Both the position numbers and the translations under genes were made by a program. From NCBI GenBank assembly GCA_050952465.1, contig JBMNKZ010000014.1:248001-312000 (forward strand): a stretch of DNA of 64,000 nt, given 5' to 3'. Positions 42,923 to 52,157 of this stretch are shown one piece after another. How positions within the stretch are numbered: position 1 is the first letter of the stretch; each line of letters begins with the position of its first letter. Origin of the DNA: DUPU01 sp050952465 (lineage in GTDB: Bacteria > Bacillota > Dehalobacteriia > Dehalobacteriales > Dehalobacteriaceae). The notes under the pieces were generated by a model that was given only the letters and a program-made list of their open reading frames with translations, did not search any database and was not told where the DNA came from.

Positions 42923-43678
42923 TTACTTTACCCTCGCTCCTCCTTCCTTGTCCTCTATTTCCTCTTGTAAACAACGATACACAGCTTCCATATGTGTCCA
43001 CATAAGTTTGCCAGCATTCTCAGCATCTCTATTTTCAATCGCCTTTGTAATCAATTCATGCTCTGCCACGTATTGAGACCCACGTTCTCTAGTCTCTAAC
43101 TTTGCGATACGCTTTTCTAAACGGCGATTCTGATAGTTTAAAAGACCTAAAGTTGCGATTATAAATTTGTTCTGAGATGCTGTAATTATCGCATCATGAT
43201 AGTCTAACGCAGCGAATGATGGGTCATGGCCTTTCTCAATAACTATATAATGATTGTTTAAAGCATTTCGAATCATTTCCAGATGATAAGGTGTTGCCCT
43301 TTTTGCCGCTAATCTGGCAGCTTCACATTCTAGTGCTTTACGCGCTCCGACCAAATCAATCAAATCTTTAAGAACGTATGGGTTCGATGCGGCTATAATG
43401 TTGTAGTGAAGCCTCGCTTGTACGATTTTCTCGGATATTTGACAGATAAATTCTTCACCTTTAGGGGTAATCACACGACCTCGTCCACTATCTTGCTCCG
43501 TTAAACCTTCTGCATCTAAAGTCTTAAGTAATCTGCCAATAGTTGCTGTACTTATGCGTTCCCCCTCCATACTAAGCATTGCTTGCAGCGACCAAGAACC
43601 TATTGCAGCTTTACTTTCTTTTAGGTAATCCAATATGCGATATTTAATAACTTCCGACTTTGAATTGAAAACATCCAA
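42923..43678 (-). CDS. GntR/FCD-type transcriptional regulator
   Basis: A 251-residue regulator. Residues about 8-75 form a winged helix (ILDYLKES, STATIGRLLKTLDAEGL, RGRVITPKGEEFI), and residues 90-235 an all-helical FCD-like ligand domain with ALECEAARLAAKRATPYH, the metal-ligand pair in DYHDAII, and EHELITKAIENRDAENAGKLMWTHM. The DNA-binding part differs from classical GntR. It is the first gene of the ureide locus, transcribed in the same direction, so it likely senses a pathway compound. The start is uncertain: the marked TTG at 43678 has no site, and the frame continues upstream as DLKSITISQLEE, so translation may begin near 43715 behind AGGGGCG. Confidence 0.8.
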   Translation of the reverse strand: MDVFNSKSEVIKYRILDYLKESKAAIGSWSLQAMLSMEGERISTATIGRLLKTLDAEGLTEQDSGRGRVITPKGEEFICQISEKIVQARLHYNIIAASNPYVLKDLIDLVGARKALECEAARLAAKRATPYHLEMIRNALNNHYIVIEKGHDPSFAALDYHDAIITASQNKFIIATLGLLNYQNRRLEKRIAKLETRERGSQYVAEHELITKAIENRDAENAGKLMWTHMEAVYRCLQEEIEDKEGGARVK

Positions 43679-44078
43679 TTCTTCTAATTGAGATATCGTT
43701 ATAGATTTCAGATCTAATCACGCCCCTATTACAGAAAAATTATTTCACGTTTATAAGCTCCTCCTCCTCATCAATGAGGAGGAGCTTATAATTATATATT
43801 CTGCAAAACATTCCATATTCCTCCTGTAATATTGAAATTTTTCCTTTTTGGTATTGTTTTTAAATTTTGTTATTTGTTTACTTCTAAGCACATTATTACA
43901 ACCAGAATTAATTGTGTAAACCTATTAACCCCCTACCATCAATGAGTAGACCAGCTAATAAAAGTCAAGACTTAATTTAAATTTTTTTCTATCTATGGGT
44001 CCAGAAAAAAGAGTACAGGAAAACAAGCCATTAAAAAACACGAACAATGGCTGGAAAGGTAAATTTTTTATTAGGCTA
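43679..44078. other. Gene-free stretch between regulator and IS110 element
   Basis: No gene is seen. It holds a 16-bp inverted repeat at 43751-43791 (entered separately), AT-rich sequence, and at 43922-43934 the 13-mer CTATTAACCCCCT, whose exact inverse occurs at 45714-45726 on the far side of the IS110 element. The right edge should include one end of the IS110 element. Confidence 0.5.
43751..43791. repeat. Perfect 16-bp inverted repeat upstream of the regulator gene
   Basis: TTATAAGCTCCTCCTC (43751-43766) and GAGGAGGAGCTTATAA (43776-43791) pair perfectly around a 9-base loop. It lies upstream of the regulator start, on the promoter side of the ureide locus. No long U-tract follows on either strand, so it may be an operator or an mRNA structure rather than a terminator. 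Confidence 0.7.
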
Positions 44079-45377
44079 TTAAGCAGCAATTAACTCCTTC
44101 TTTGTAGTTCTCCATGTTTGATGATTTTCTGGTTTCCTAAACTCGTATGGCTTGTTATCTCTAAGTACTGCAAAAATGTAATGAAGTAATTTATGCATGA
44201 CGGCAACAAGAGCTACTTTTTTCTTTTTGCTAACACACTTGGCAGCGTAAAAATCCCGAAGGATTGGGTTGATGGCTTCACCTTTACGTGTTGTTCGAAT
44301 AGAGGCCATGGCAATAGTAAAGAGTATTCTTCTACCAATTCGTGTCCCGCGTTTAGAGATTTTGTTGCGATCACCATTGAACTTGCCTGATTGGTTCACG
44401 CTTGGGTCAATACCAAAGAAGGCCGTAAATGCCTTGGGTGACTTAAAGAGGCTAAAGTCTCCGATTTCAGCAATCAGCGTAGCCGCTGAGATGAAACCAA
44501 TGCCCGGCATAGCATTAAGCAGTTCAATATGTTTGCGAGAAGCAGCAGGGAAATCTTCTGACTGAATCATGTCATGAAGTTGCTCCTCTAGGCTCTTAAG
44601 GTTCTTCTGAAAGCTCTCGATACCATCAAGATGAATTTTAATCTTGGTATTAATCGAAGAAAATTCAGAGGGCATTGACGATGCAAGCTGAGAGATTTCA
44701 AGGAGCTTATTAACCTTCTTGGCGGCCCAATCTGGACTTTTACGACTGCTATTAGCAATGAGGTCAGTCAGTTCCTGTATATCAGCTTCACGTATAGACT
44801 CCGGCGAAGGATAGCTCTTCAGAACCGCCAAAGCTGTTTTACCAAAAGCATTAGAAAAAACATCTATAAAGCCCGGAAAGAGCAGGTAAAGATCTGTTGC
44901 GAGCCTATTCTTCATCTCAGTAAGCATGTCCGAGAGGGCATAATACTCCCGCGTCATCATGCGAAGGGCAAGAATTTGTGGCTCAGGAACTAAAGAAAAT
45001 TTAATATCTTGGTATTTCGCAAGTCTTGCAATAGCTTCGGCATCTTTATTATCATTTTTCACTTTTCTTAGATCAAAATTCTTGGTAGAATGGACGCACA
45101 AAGGGTTAAGGACAAATCCTTTGAGGTTATTCGATTTCAAGAAGAAGAAGAGTGGCAAATGAAAGATACCCGTAGATTCTACGAAGTAGATGGGCTTTCG
45201 TTTTAACCGCTCTTCTTCTTTTTTGAGGATATTGAGCAGTTTGTGAAAGCCGGTAGGATTGTGATCAATCCTAAAAGGTTTACGGATAAGTTCGCCAGTT
45301 GGTGCAAGCATAGCAATAACTGAAAACTCTGAGGAAACATCGATTCCAACAACAAAATCATTAAGAAACTGTGACAA
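44079..45377 (-). mobile_element. IS110-family insertion sequence, transposase (DEDD recombinase)
   Basis: The intact transposase has an N-terminal DEDD RuvC-like domain (FVVGIDVSS near residue 8-16, VESTG, and DNKDAEAIARL) and a C-terminal Transposase_20 domain (LNAMPGIGFISAATLIAEIG, AFFGIDPSVNQSG, and the catalytic serine region ISKRGTRIGRRIL). The likely start is the TTG at 45377 with AAAGG ten bases upstream; an ATG at 45425 is also in frame. IS110 elements lack terminal inverted repeats and are directed by a structured RNA from the non-coding end. Exact element ends cannot be placed without a second copy. The reading frame is intact, so it may still be active. Confidence 0.92.
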
Positions 45378-45425
45378 AATAACACAACCTTTCAGGTAGA
45401 AATGAAACTGAATCAGAGCATCCAC

Positions 45426-45599
45426 TTAAGAAGAATGTCAAACAACCTTGCATTTGAAACGGGTAACACCATAAGGTGACCCAACCAGCTAAACATCGAA
45501 TCATTCTTGTGGAGTGACACGCTATTTTACGGATAAGGCCTCAAAAGAGGGATCCAGGAGGTATGCACATCTATCTCTCTGACAAAAATGATTATAGCA
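45426..45599 (-). ncRNA. Candidate IS110 bridge RNA in the element's leader
   Basis: On the minus strand an extended -10 (TGCTATAAT, ending near 45591) lies about 165 bases upstream of the transposase. The transcript has potential hairpins: CCTC-TTTT-GAGG near 45540-45551, and GGGTCACC-TTAT-GGTGTTACCC near 45462-45483. This place and structure fit the bridge RNA that specifies donor and target in IS110 elements. It is inferred from position and folding only. Confidence 0.5.
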
Positions 45600-45600
45600 T

Positions 45601-46117
45601 GAAATATAGGGATAGAGATTTAAAAGTGTCACTGATTCATCTGAACATTAAAGTATGATTTTCAAAGAACGTTCGGGAGGGTTTAAAAACCTAACCCATA
45701 TATTTATCTTACAAGGGGGTTAATAGATTAGAATGATAACTAACATTCGTTTATGAAAATGAGTTTAAGATCGGTATCACCAGCTGGAGAGACCTTTTGA
45801 AACCGCTTGTAGGAGATTTAGGCGAGGAAAATCCTAACCTATTAAGAACACCATAAATGGAAAGGATAACTTTCATACTTGGAAATACAGGCTTCTACAT
45901 AAAAACAACTGAGTATATTGCTCTCAGCCGTGAAATATGACACATTTGGAGCCTAATTTTCGATCTATTAGGGTTTCCAAATAACGGCAGCGCACCTGAA
46001 TTAGAAGCATTTTGTCTTAGAATTAAGGTTACAGAAACTAAGAATCAGCCTTTAGAAAAAGCCATTGTTTGCCTGGAACGAAAGATAAAATTTCATAGTT
46101 AAAAATCATCTTTTTAT
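45601..46117. other. Region without intact genes; possible gene remnant
   Basis: No intact gene. On the plus strand, about 45940-46102 reads as roughly 53 codons without a start, including IFDLLGFPNNGSAP and RIKVTETKNQPLEKAIVCLE, ending at a TAA at 46100. Its composition looks protein-like, so it may be the tail of a lost gene; I cannot identify it. The 13-mer AGGGGGTTAATAG at 45714-45726 is the inverse of 43922-43934. Confidence 0.35.
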
Positions 46118-46165
46118 GAGAAAAGCATGAGATCTGAAGGATTCCTGCCAACTCATGCTTTTCTC
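46118..46165. terminator. 14-bp perfect inverted repeat, likely bidirectional terminator
   Basis: GAGAAAAGCATGAG (46118-46131) and CTCATGCTTTTCTC (46152-46165) pair perfectly around a 20-base loop. It lies just downstream of glcF (minus strand) and of the remnant on the plus strand. Confidence 0.6.
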
Positions 46166-46181
46166 TTTATCAAAAAGCTAA

Positions 46182-47399
46182 TTAAATCACCTGACTAATA
46201 TGCATAGCCTTAAATTTACCTCCGCTCCTTTGAGCGGCTTTGCTTAATTGAATAAGGCATACGGGACACTCAGTAACAACGACTTGAGCCTTGGTTTTTT
46301 CTATATTCAGCCTTTTCTTGTCCAATATGGCATCCGAGATTTCCGGGTAGTCAGTATGAAACGACCCGGCACCCCCGCAGCAAACGTCAGCCCCGGGCAT
46401 CTCAATATATTCTCCGGCTAAATTCAATAATTCCCGAGGTTCCTTTTTCACCCCCTGACCCCGGCCAAATGACAGGGTTCGTGGAAGGTTAGCTTAACAC
46501 CTACACGCTTTGCCGGCCGGTATCCTGCTTTTACTAGAATTCGGATAAGCTCATAATTTTCTTGCTGAATTTTTCCGCTTCATCTTTCCATTCTTTATCA
46601 TCAGTAAAATAGGAGGCAATGTGCTTTAGAGTACTGCTGCAGCTGGCACAATCACTAACGATAATATCAGCATCTTGAAATAAACGGATATTCTTTTTAG
46701 CCAATTCAAAGAAATCTCTACGGAGACCGTGGCCTATATGGGGTAATCCACAGCACACGTTATCAACTAATTGTACTTTTGTGAAACTGTTTAAGATTTT
46801 TATGGTATCGGAGGCGGCCTCCGGGAAAAACATCTCCATGCCGCAGCCCTTAAAATATGCTATTTTCATATTTTTATCTATTGTTATCTGAGAAGGCTGG
46901 ACATTACCTTTCAAGGCTGCAGGGCCGCCAAATTTATCCAAATATTCTTCCCGGGTAAACCTGCGGGGCGCCATGCCAAAGGGAACAAGGCGGTTTAGCC
47001 TTAATTTATTGATCAGCCCCAAAGCAGCAGCGGACATTTTGCGGATATTTCTATCTTTTAAAGCTATTCCTACCACCCGATATTTTATCCCGGGACCGCC
47101 TTTTTGGTCGGTAATATATTGACGGATATTCATCATTACTTCGTCTGTCTGCACCTTATTCGGGCAGTGGCTGACGCAGGCGCGGCACAATAAACAAAAG
47201 TCAACTGCATCCCTTACCTGAGAATCTGCCTCAATACCACCCTCAACCAAAGCTCGGGCAATATTATTTTTACCTCGGGCACTGGAAGCTTCAATATCCT
47301 TCACCCCAAAAAGAGGGCAAACCGTCAGACAGGTGCCGCACCGTCACATTGACTCACAATATCTTTAGTTTTCTGTAAAATTTCTTCTCCCTTATGCAT
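46182..47399 (-). pseudogene. glcF: Glycolate/lactate oxidase Fe-S subunit GlcF, frameshifted
   Basis: The parts add up to a GlcF-like protein: two 4Fe-4S motifs (reconstructed CDRCGTCLTVCP, then CLLCRACVSHCPNKV) and two CCG domains (CCGLPHIGHG with CASCSSTL; HEPCHL with CCGGAGSFH and ECPVCL). GlcF passes electrons from the FAD subunit GlcD. As written it is broken by at least three single-base losses: near 47336 (GACCGG read as GACGG), near 46536 (TTCCTA as TTCTA) and near 46467 (GCCCGG as GCCGG). All are losses of one C in C-runs, and every reframed part keeps the family consensus. They may be sequencing errors or early decay. ATG at 47399; glcD lies immediately upstream. Confidence 0.8.
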
Positions 47400-47423
47400 A
47401 TCAAATTCTGTCTCCTTAAATCT

Positions 47424-48823
47424 TTATCGCCATATTTTCCCTGGGTTAAGAATACCCTTGGGGTCAAATGCTTGTTTCACAGCTTTTAGGGCAGAAACTC
47501 CAACCTCCCCTAAGGCATCTTTGATATAATCCCGTTTGGTGATGCCAATTCCATGTTCCCCGGATAAGGTTCCACCAACACTAAGGGCCGCGGCAAAAAT
47601 TTCATTGGCTGCCTGGTGCACCCGTTCCGCTTCCTCTGGATTTGACAAATCACAAAGAATGGAAGGATGAATATTGCCGTCTCCGGCATGCCCGTAAACC
47701 GCAATTCTTAGGTTATGCCTTTCTGAGATCGCGGTAATCTTTCGTACTACCTCAGGAAAGCATCCCTGGGAACGGAGATATCTTCGCCAAGACGATTCGG
47801 GGCCAGTGTCGCCACTGCGGAACTTAACCCCCGGCGAATGGCCCAGATGGCCTCAGCCTCTTCAAGGGTGGCCGCAATCGCGCACTTCAAAAACGCACCT
47901 AGCTTTTTGGCTATTTTCAGAAATCCGCTGAGATTGTTTCTCCAGTTCCCCTGCATCTTCGCCATCTATTTCTATTACCAGACAAGCTTCAACCTCCGGG
48001 CTGAAATCAAGTTTATTATGGCTGAGCCACAGCCTGTAGGCTCATTTTATCCATTAATTCAGCAGAAGCAGGGATAACATTGGACTGGAGCAAATTGTGA
48101 ATGACGGCACATGCGTCATCCAAGGATTTAAACATTAATTGCATGGTGTTTCGCACCACGGGCATGGGGATTACCCGCAAAATAATCCTTGGTGATAATG
48201 CCCAGGGTACCTTCGGAACCGGTAAAAAGGCTGGTTAAATCATAACCCGTCACATTTTTTATGGCCTTCCCGCCGGTATGCAGAACCCGGCCGTCAGCGA
48301 GGACTACTTCCAAACCCATGACATAATTACTTGTCACGCCGTATTTGACAGCACGCATCCCCCCGGCATTTTCCGCCACATTGCCCCCAATGGTGGAATA
48401 TTTCCAACTGGCCGGATCGGGAGGATAAAATAATCCTTTCTCAGCACAGTAATTATAAAGGTCAATGGTACGGACCCCAGGTTCCACAGTAACCATCATG
48501 TTGCGTTCATCAAGTTCAATAATATTGGTCATCCGATCAAGGGCCAAAGAAATACCGCCATTTAACGGGATACTTCCTCCTGTGCGTCCGCTGGCAGCCC
48601 CCCCGAGGAGTAACCATAATGTCATGCTCAAAAGCAACTTTCATGACAGGCGGAAACTTCCTCCGTGGTTAGGGGGCGCACAACTAGATGAGGTTTATTC
48701 GGAGGCAGTAAAGGGACAAAAGATGAATCGTAGGAGTAACTGAGCAGATCTAAATTTGAATCCAAAACATTTTCTAGCTCCTACGATTTCACGAAATTTA
48801 TCTTTAATTGCATTACTAATCAT
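47424..48823 (-). pseudogene. glcD: FAD-linked glycolate/lactate oxidase subunit GlcD, many frameshifts
   Basis: Reassembled, this is a GlcD/D-lactate dehydrogenase-type flavoprotein: an FAD-binding_4 domain (VVRPLTTEEVS, RGAASGRTGGSIPLNGG, GGNVAENAGGMRAVKYG, GSEGTLGIITK) and the FAD-oxidase C-terminal domain (ASAELMDKMS, LGEDISVPRDAF, YGHAGDGNIHPS, SGEHGIG, DPKGILNPGKIW). I count about seven single-base indels, for example a seventh G in the run at 48598-48604, an extra G near 48197, an extra C near 48028, an extra A near 47918 and a lost T near 47756. No large deletion is seen. Probable start is an ATG at 48823. It would oxidise glycolate or lactate; glyoxylate as product would fit the ureide loci nearby, but that is speculation. 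Confidence 0.78.
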
Positions 48824-48954
48824 TTTAAAAAACTACTCATCCTCTCTACGGTTTAAAAAATAATTAAAAATATTAAACTATTATACAACAGAATCACAAA
48901 TTTGTCTAAATCTTCTTAATTTTTTTAATCTTTCCGCAATTGCAATTACTGTAG

Positions 48955-49013
48955 AGTAAAAAAGAAGACTCCCTAAAAGGAGTACTTCTTAAACACGTAT
49001 AAGTGTTTTTTTA
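48955..49013. terminator. Terminator hairpins after the DUF364 gene
   Basis: AAGAAGACTCC and GGAGTACTTCTT (48963-48990) form a stem; on the minus strand it is followed by TTTTTTAC, fitting a terminator for the gene ending at 49076. A second small hairpin (AAACAC-GTGTTT, 48991-49008) with a T-tract on the plus strand lies beside it. The flanking 48824-49075 has no gene. Confidence 0.65.
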
Positions 49014-49075
49014 TTTTTTCCCAACCTTTCGGTCACAACCTTCTTTTTCTCGACATATAAATTTACTCCGATGAA

Positions 49076-49799
49076 TTAAGAAGCAGAAAAACACAACCTG
49101 TGCAGTCCCATTAAATAAGCCGGACCCGCAATTGTAGTACCGTAAAAAAAGACCGGTTTCTTTAAATTAATGAAATTCAATATCGTACCGTTTGTCACCA
49201 TGCTCCCGGTGGCCAAAATTAAATCAGCCCAACTAATTACCTCATATAGGGGCATATCCCTATCTTCAATAGTAATTCCACACTTTTTCTCTCCAATATT
49301 ATCCTTGTTTAAATCCAGCACCCTCAATCGAAAATCATGGCGTAAATGATCCAGCATAGCCGGTTGCAAACCAATTAATGCGATGTTCCCTCCCTGATAT
49401 TTATCCTTTAAAGATTCTTTTATTTTCCTGGCACAAGTTTCCGGCTCTTCATTTTTGCAATGAATAGTTTTCTCAATTAAACCTTCTTAAAATCGCATTA
49501 ACTGAAGCGACAAATAACGCCCTGTTACCATTGGTATTTAGTTCTAGATCTATGAGTTGTTTGATACTTCCTTTAAAGATACTGGGCTGATCAGTAAAGG
49601 CCTGTCCAATGGAATCTTTAAAATAAGCATTCATCAGTACTTCCTTACCCTTTAATAGAGGAAAGTCCTTCCTCCCGGTAATTCCAATAGCTTCTTCCGG
49701 AGTAAGGGCAGCTGTTCTAATGGTAATCTCCTTCTGTCTGAGTTCGTGTTGCTGTACTATTTGATACATCTTTCCTTTTATTTCTTGATAAAAATCCAT
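49076..49799 (-). pseudogene. DUF364/DUF4213 heavy-metal-chelation-type protein, frameshifted
   Basis: The two frames together give the DUF4213 N-terminal part (residues EALITGRKDFPLLKG-like: IGITGRKDFPLLKGKEVL, LMNAYFKDSIGQAF) and the DUF364 part (GGNIALIGLQPAML, ADLILATGSMVTNGT, FFYGTTIAGPAYLMGLHRLC). The family is described as a putative heavy-metal-chelating domain and is often next to metal ABC transporters. One indel near 49487 (TTT run) separates the frames; the product would be about 240 residues. An ABC-ATPase tail lies directly upstream, in keeping with the usual context. Confidence 0.72.
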
Positions 49800-49814
49800 T
49801 TTTCTTTTTTCTCA

Positions 49815-50005
49815 GGTTTATCGGCATTGACTGCAGTAATGAGCTCCTATACTTCTCAGCCAGCCGAATAAAATATCCTGGTTTGAGCCCATTTTGCTTC
49901 AACTCGCCATTGATCAAAATATCAATTTTGACTGCTAATTCACGAGTCTCAGTGAAGCTATGAGTCAGAAAGAGAGTCGTTAAATACAAATTTAGCTTCC
50001 AATAA
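49815..50005 (-). pseudogene. Remnant of an ABC transporter ATPase (C-terminal tail only)
   Basis: About 55 codons read YLTTLFLTHSFTETRELAVK, then IDILINGELKQNG: the H-loop region and the end of an ABC ATPase (canonical VTHDFxEA...LADRI..L..GEL). Walker A, signature and Walker B are absent, and no start lies upstream; the 150 bases before it are AT-rich with stops in every frame. It is thus a truncated gene, perhaps of a molybdate/tungstate or iron transporter given the DUF364 neighbour. Confidence 0.6.
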
Positions 50006-50184
50006 GTAAGTACTTAATAATAAAAAATAAAATGTTTAGGGTGAAGAGAAACCTCTTTTGATTAGGAAACCATTTTACCTCAGCTTCAGTTTAAAGAAGA
50101 TTTTAGCTTAATAGGCAAATAATTGTTTTTAACTATAATTATGAGATTCCCATTTGCTTGTTGACTTATGACGTAAAAGTTGTA

Positions 50185-50536
50185 TTAGCGATTCTGGTTT
50201 CTCCCATGCTGACGTCTTCTCCGGTAACAGTTCGGGCATCTGTTTGTTTCAGTATTCCCATCACAAATAAGAAAATTTCCTCCTTCAATTCTCAACATCT
50301 TTCCGTTAACCAGACTGTCGGCAATCTTTTTTCTTGCCTGATTATAAATTCTCTGAACCGTTGATCGGGCAACATTCATCCTTTGCGCACATTGTTCCTG
50401 GTCTAGCCCTTCTAGATCCATAAGACGAATAGTCTCATATTCTTCCACTTGCATATAAATCTGGTTATCATCACTTGTTTGATTTATAGGACTCCTGAAA
50501 AAAATGGTAGCTGACACACTCGGCGCAATTTAATCA
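50185..50536 (-). pseudogene. DUF134 (UPF0251) DNA-binding protein, one frameshift
   Basis: The main frame has the DUF134 core: VEEYETIRLMDLEGLDQEQC, then AQRMNVARSTVQRIYNQARKK and LVNGKMLRIEGG, a sigma-70-region-4-like helix-turn-helix. The family N-terminus (KLRRVCQLP) is found in another frame beginning with an ATG at 50536; the frames meet in the T7 run at 50500-50506, so one T is probably wrong. The ATG overlaps the stop of the CGGC gene (ATGATTAA), so the pair is co-translated. DUF134 proteins usually sit with NifX/NifB-like metal-cofactor proteins and are predicted regulators. Confidence 0.78.
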
Positions 50537-50970
50537 TATGCTTCCATAATATTTTTATCTTCTTCAAATAAATGTTTAATTGCATTTTTATTCATTTTGC
50601 TCCAAAACGATAAATTTTTATGAGCATTAAAGTATTTTAATGGTATTGGATGTGTCCCTATCACAACCGGGATATGATAATAGTTCTCAATAAACTCCTT
50701 GAAACGATTTACTCTTGGGCATGGAGGGTAGCCAACAATCATTCCCGTTGCCAAATGAATTACTTCCGCCCCATTTTTTATCATTTCTTGAGGTACATAT
50801 TCAATATTACCACCGGGACATCCTCCACAATAAGAATAGCCTACAAGTTCCAATTCTTCTTCCTTTGGATATATGGAAAAGCCACCCGCATGTTCTCTTA
50901 ATGCTCGTAAACATTTCCCCCCGCCACAATTTTGATAACGACCACAAATAATAATTCCGATTTTTTTCAT
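50530..50970 (-). CDS. CGGC-domain protein
   Basis: A 146-residue protein of the CGGC family, named for a cysteine motif seen here as YCGGCPGG near residue 52-59. Other cysteines are at ICGRYQNCGGGKC near residue 8-20 and at GYPPCPRV. The arrangement suggests metal or Fe-S binding; no enzyme activity is established as far as I know. The ATG at 50970 follows GGGGAGG. It is intact, unlike most of its neighbours, and translationally coupled to the DUF134 gene. Confidence 0.85.
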   Translation of the reverse strand: MKKIGIIICGRYQNCGGGKCLRALREHAGGFSIYPKEEELELVGYSYCGGCPGGNIEYVPQEMIKNGAEVIHLATGMIVGYPPCPRVNRFKEFIENYYHIPVVIGTHPIPLKYFNAHKNLSFWSKMNKNAIKHLFEEDKNIMEAYD

Positions 50971-51118
50971 TACTAGTTCCTCCCCGTAATATGTATTATA
51001 TTTTAAGCATTTCATTAGCCTAAGTTATTGCCACTTGGTTGATCAATAATTATGCTTTACAAAAATAATTAAATTCAGATCAAAGACTGCTTGTAACGCC
51101 GGACAATTAACTTGCAAC

Positions 51119-51946
51119 TCAAATCTTAATTGTTTTTCCTACGTCACATGAAAAAACCTCTCCGGAAAAAAATTGTTTTAAAGCTTGCATTCCTAACCAT
51201 CCTGAGCAATGAGCATGGCCAACTTTTTTAACATGGAACTTATTTAAGCATTGAACCGTCTCCCTTAGAATATCTTCAGGTGCTTTGCTCAGATGCATTC
51301 CCCCCAAAACCATGTAAAACTGCCTTTCTCCTGTGATTTCCGCCACCGACTCTAAAGTATTAGCCAACCCGGAATGACAGCAGCCCAAAAGCACAGCGAA
51401 TCCTAGGCCAGTGTTAAGAATTATAGCCTGGTCATCCAGGACGTAATCTAATTCCTTCCCCTCACAGATCACAATAAAGCCCCTTATTTATTGCTCCGTG
51501 GGTCAGATTTTCTCCCTATTTCTCCGGTCAAAAAAACATCGGGCAAAATCTGACTGGGTTTTGGATTTAAACAAAAGCTATCTCAGATATCTCCTAACTG
51601 TATCAGGCATCCCAATTTCTCTGGTTTTTTTACCTGCTTCCACGGAAAATCTTTTTTTAAAAACATCAGGATGGGCATAAATAGTTGCACCGGGGTTTAA
51701 ACTCAAGAAAGAATCTAAACCCCCGGTATGATCATAATGTCCATGACTAAGTACCACTTTATCAACCTTCTCTAAATCACAGCCCAATATGGCGGCATTT
51801 TTTCTGAATAAGTCACTTTGACCCAAATCAAATAAAATTAACCCATCTGCTGTTTCAGCTAGGAGAGACCAGCCATGTTCCGCCTGTAAACCTGATGAAT
51901 AAACATTGTTATTAACCAGTACCGTAAGCTTTATTGTTTTTTGCAT
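51119..51946 (-). pseudogene. MBL-fold metallo-hydrolase, frameshifted
   Basis: The N-terminal frame has VLVNNNVYSSGLQAEHGWSL, LFDLGQSDLFRKNA and the zinc motif VLSHGHYDHTGGL; the C-terminal frame has ILLGCCHSGLANTLE-like FAVLLGCCHSGLAN, VLGGMHLSKAP and VGHAHCSG. This is the metal-dependent hydrolase subgroup related to the RFA-phosphate synthase-like proteins of archaea and Clostridia. The middle (about 51472-51600) is shifted at least twice, around CTGAG near 51581 and the AAATAAGG near 51482. Reframed, the parts read through as one protein of about 275 residues. Confidence 0.75.
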
Positions 51947-51979
51947 TCTTTGTTTCCTTCCAAATCTATATATTTTTAA

Positions 51980-52157
51980 TCATTGTCTCACCATTCTGCT
52001 GCCACATGTTGGACAATTTAGTGAAGTGCAAGGAACTTGTCTTTGATGGGGTACAGAAGTTCCACAATTCGGACAGACACAATTACCACCTAACCCGAAA
52101 CCGGATCCCCCCATTTTTCCTCTTCCTGGGTGGGCCTGAACCATCTAAAAACGGCAT
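51980..52157 (-). pseudogene. Small zinc-ribbon protein (DUF5320-like start), one frameshift
   Basis: From the ATG at 52157 the frame reads MPFLDGSGPP; after one extra C in the run near 52133 it continues GRGKMGGSGFGLGGN, then CVCPNCGTSVPHQ and CTSLNCPTCGSRM, ending at the TGA at 51980. The product would be about 58 residues with two CxxC pairs, that is one zinc ribbon. Small proteins of this type often lie with NifX-like and DUF134 genes. It is easily missed because the cation-efflux frame reads into it. Confidence 0.65.

Noticed and set aside
48962..49013. Clustered short hairpins considered as a CRISPR-like repeat
   Set aside because: Only two unlike hairpins with T-tracts, no regular repeat-spacer pattern; they are terminators. 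No CRISPR array was seen in the window.
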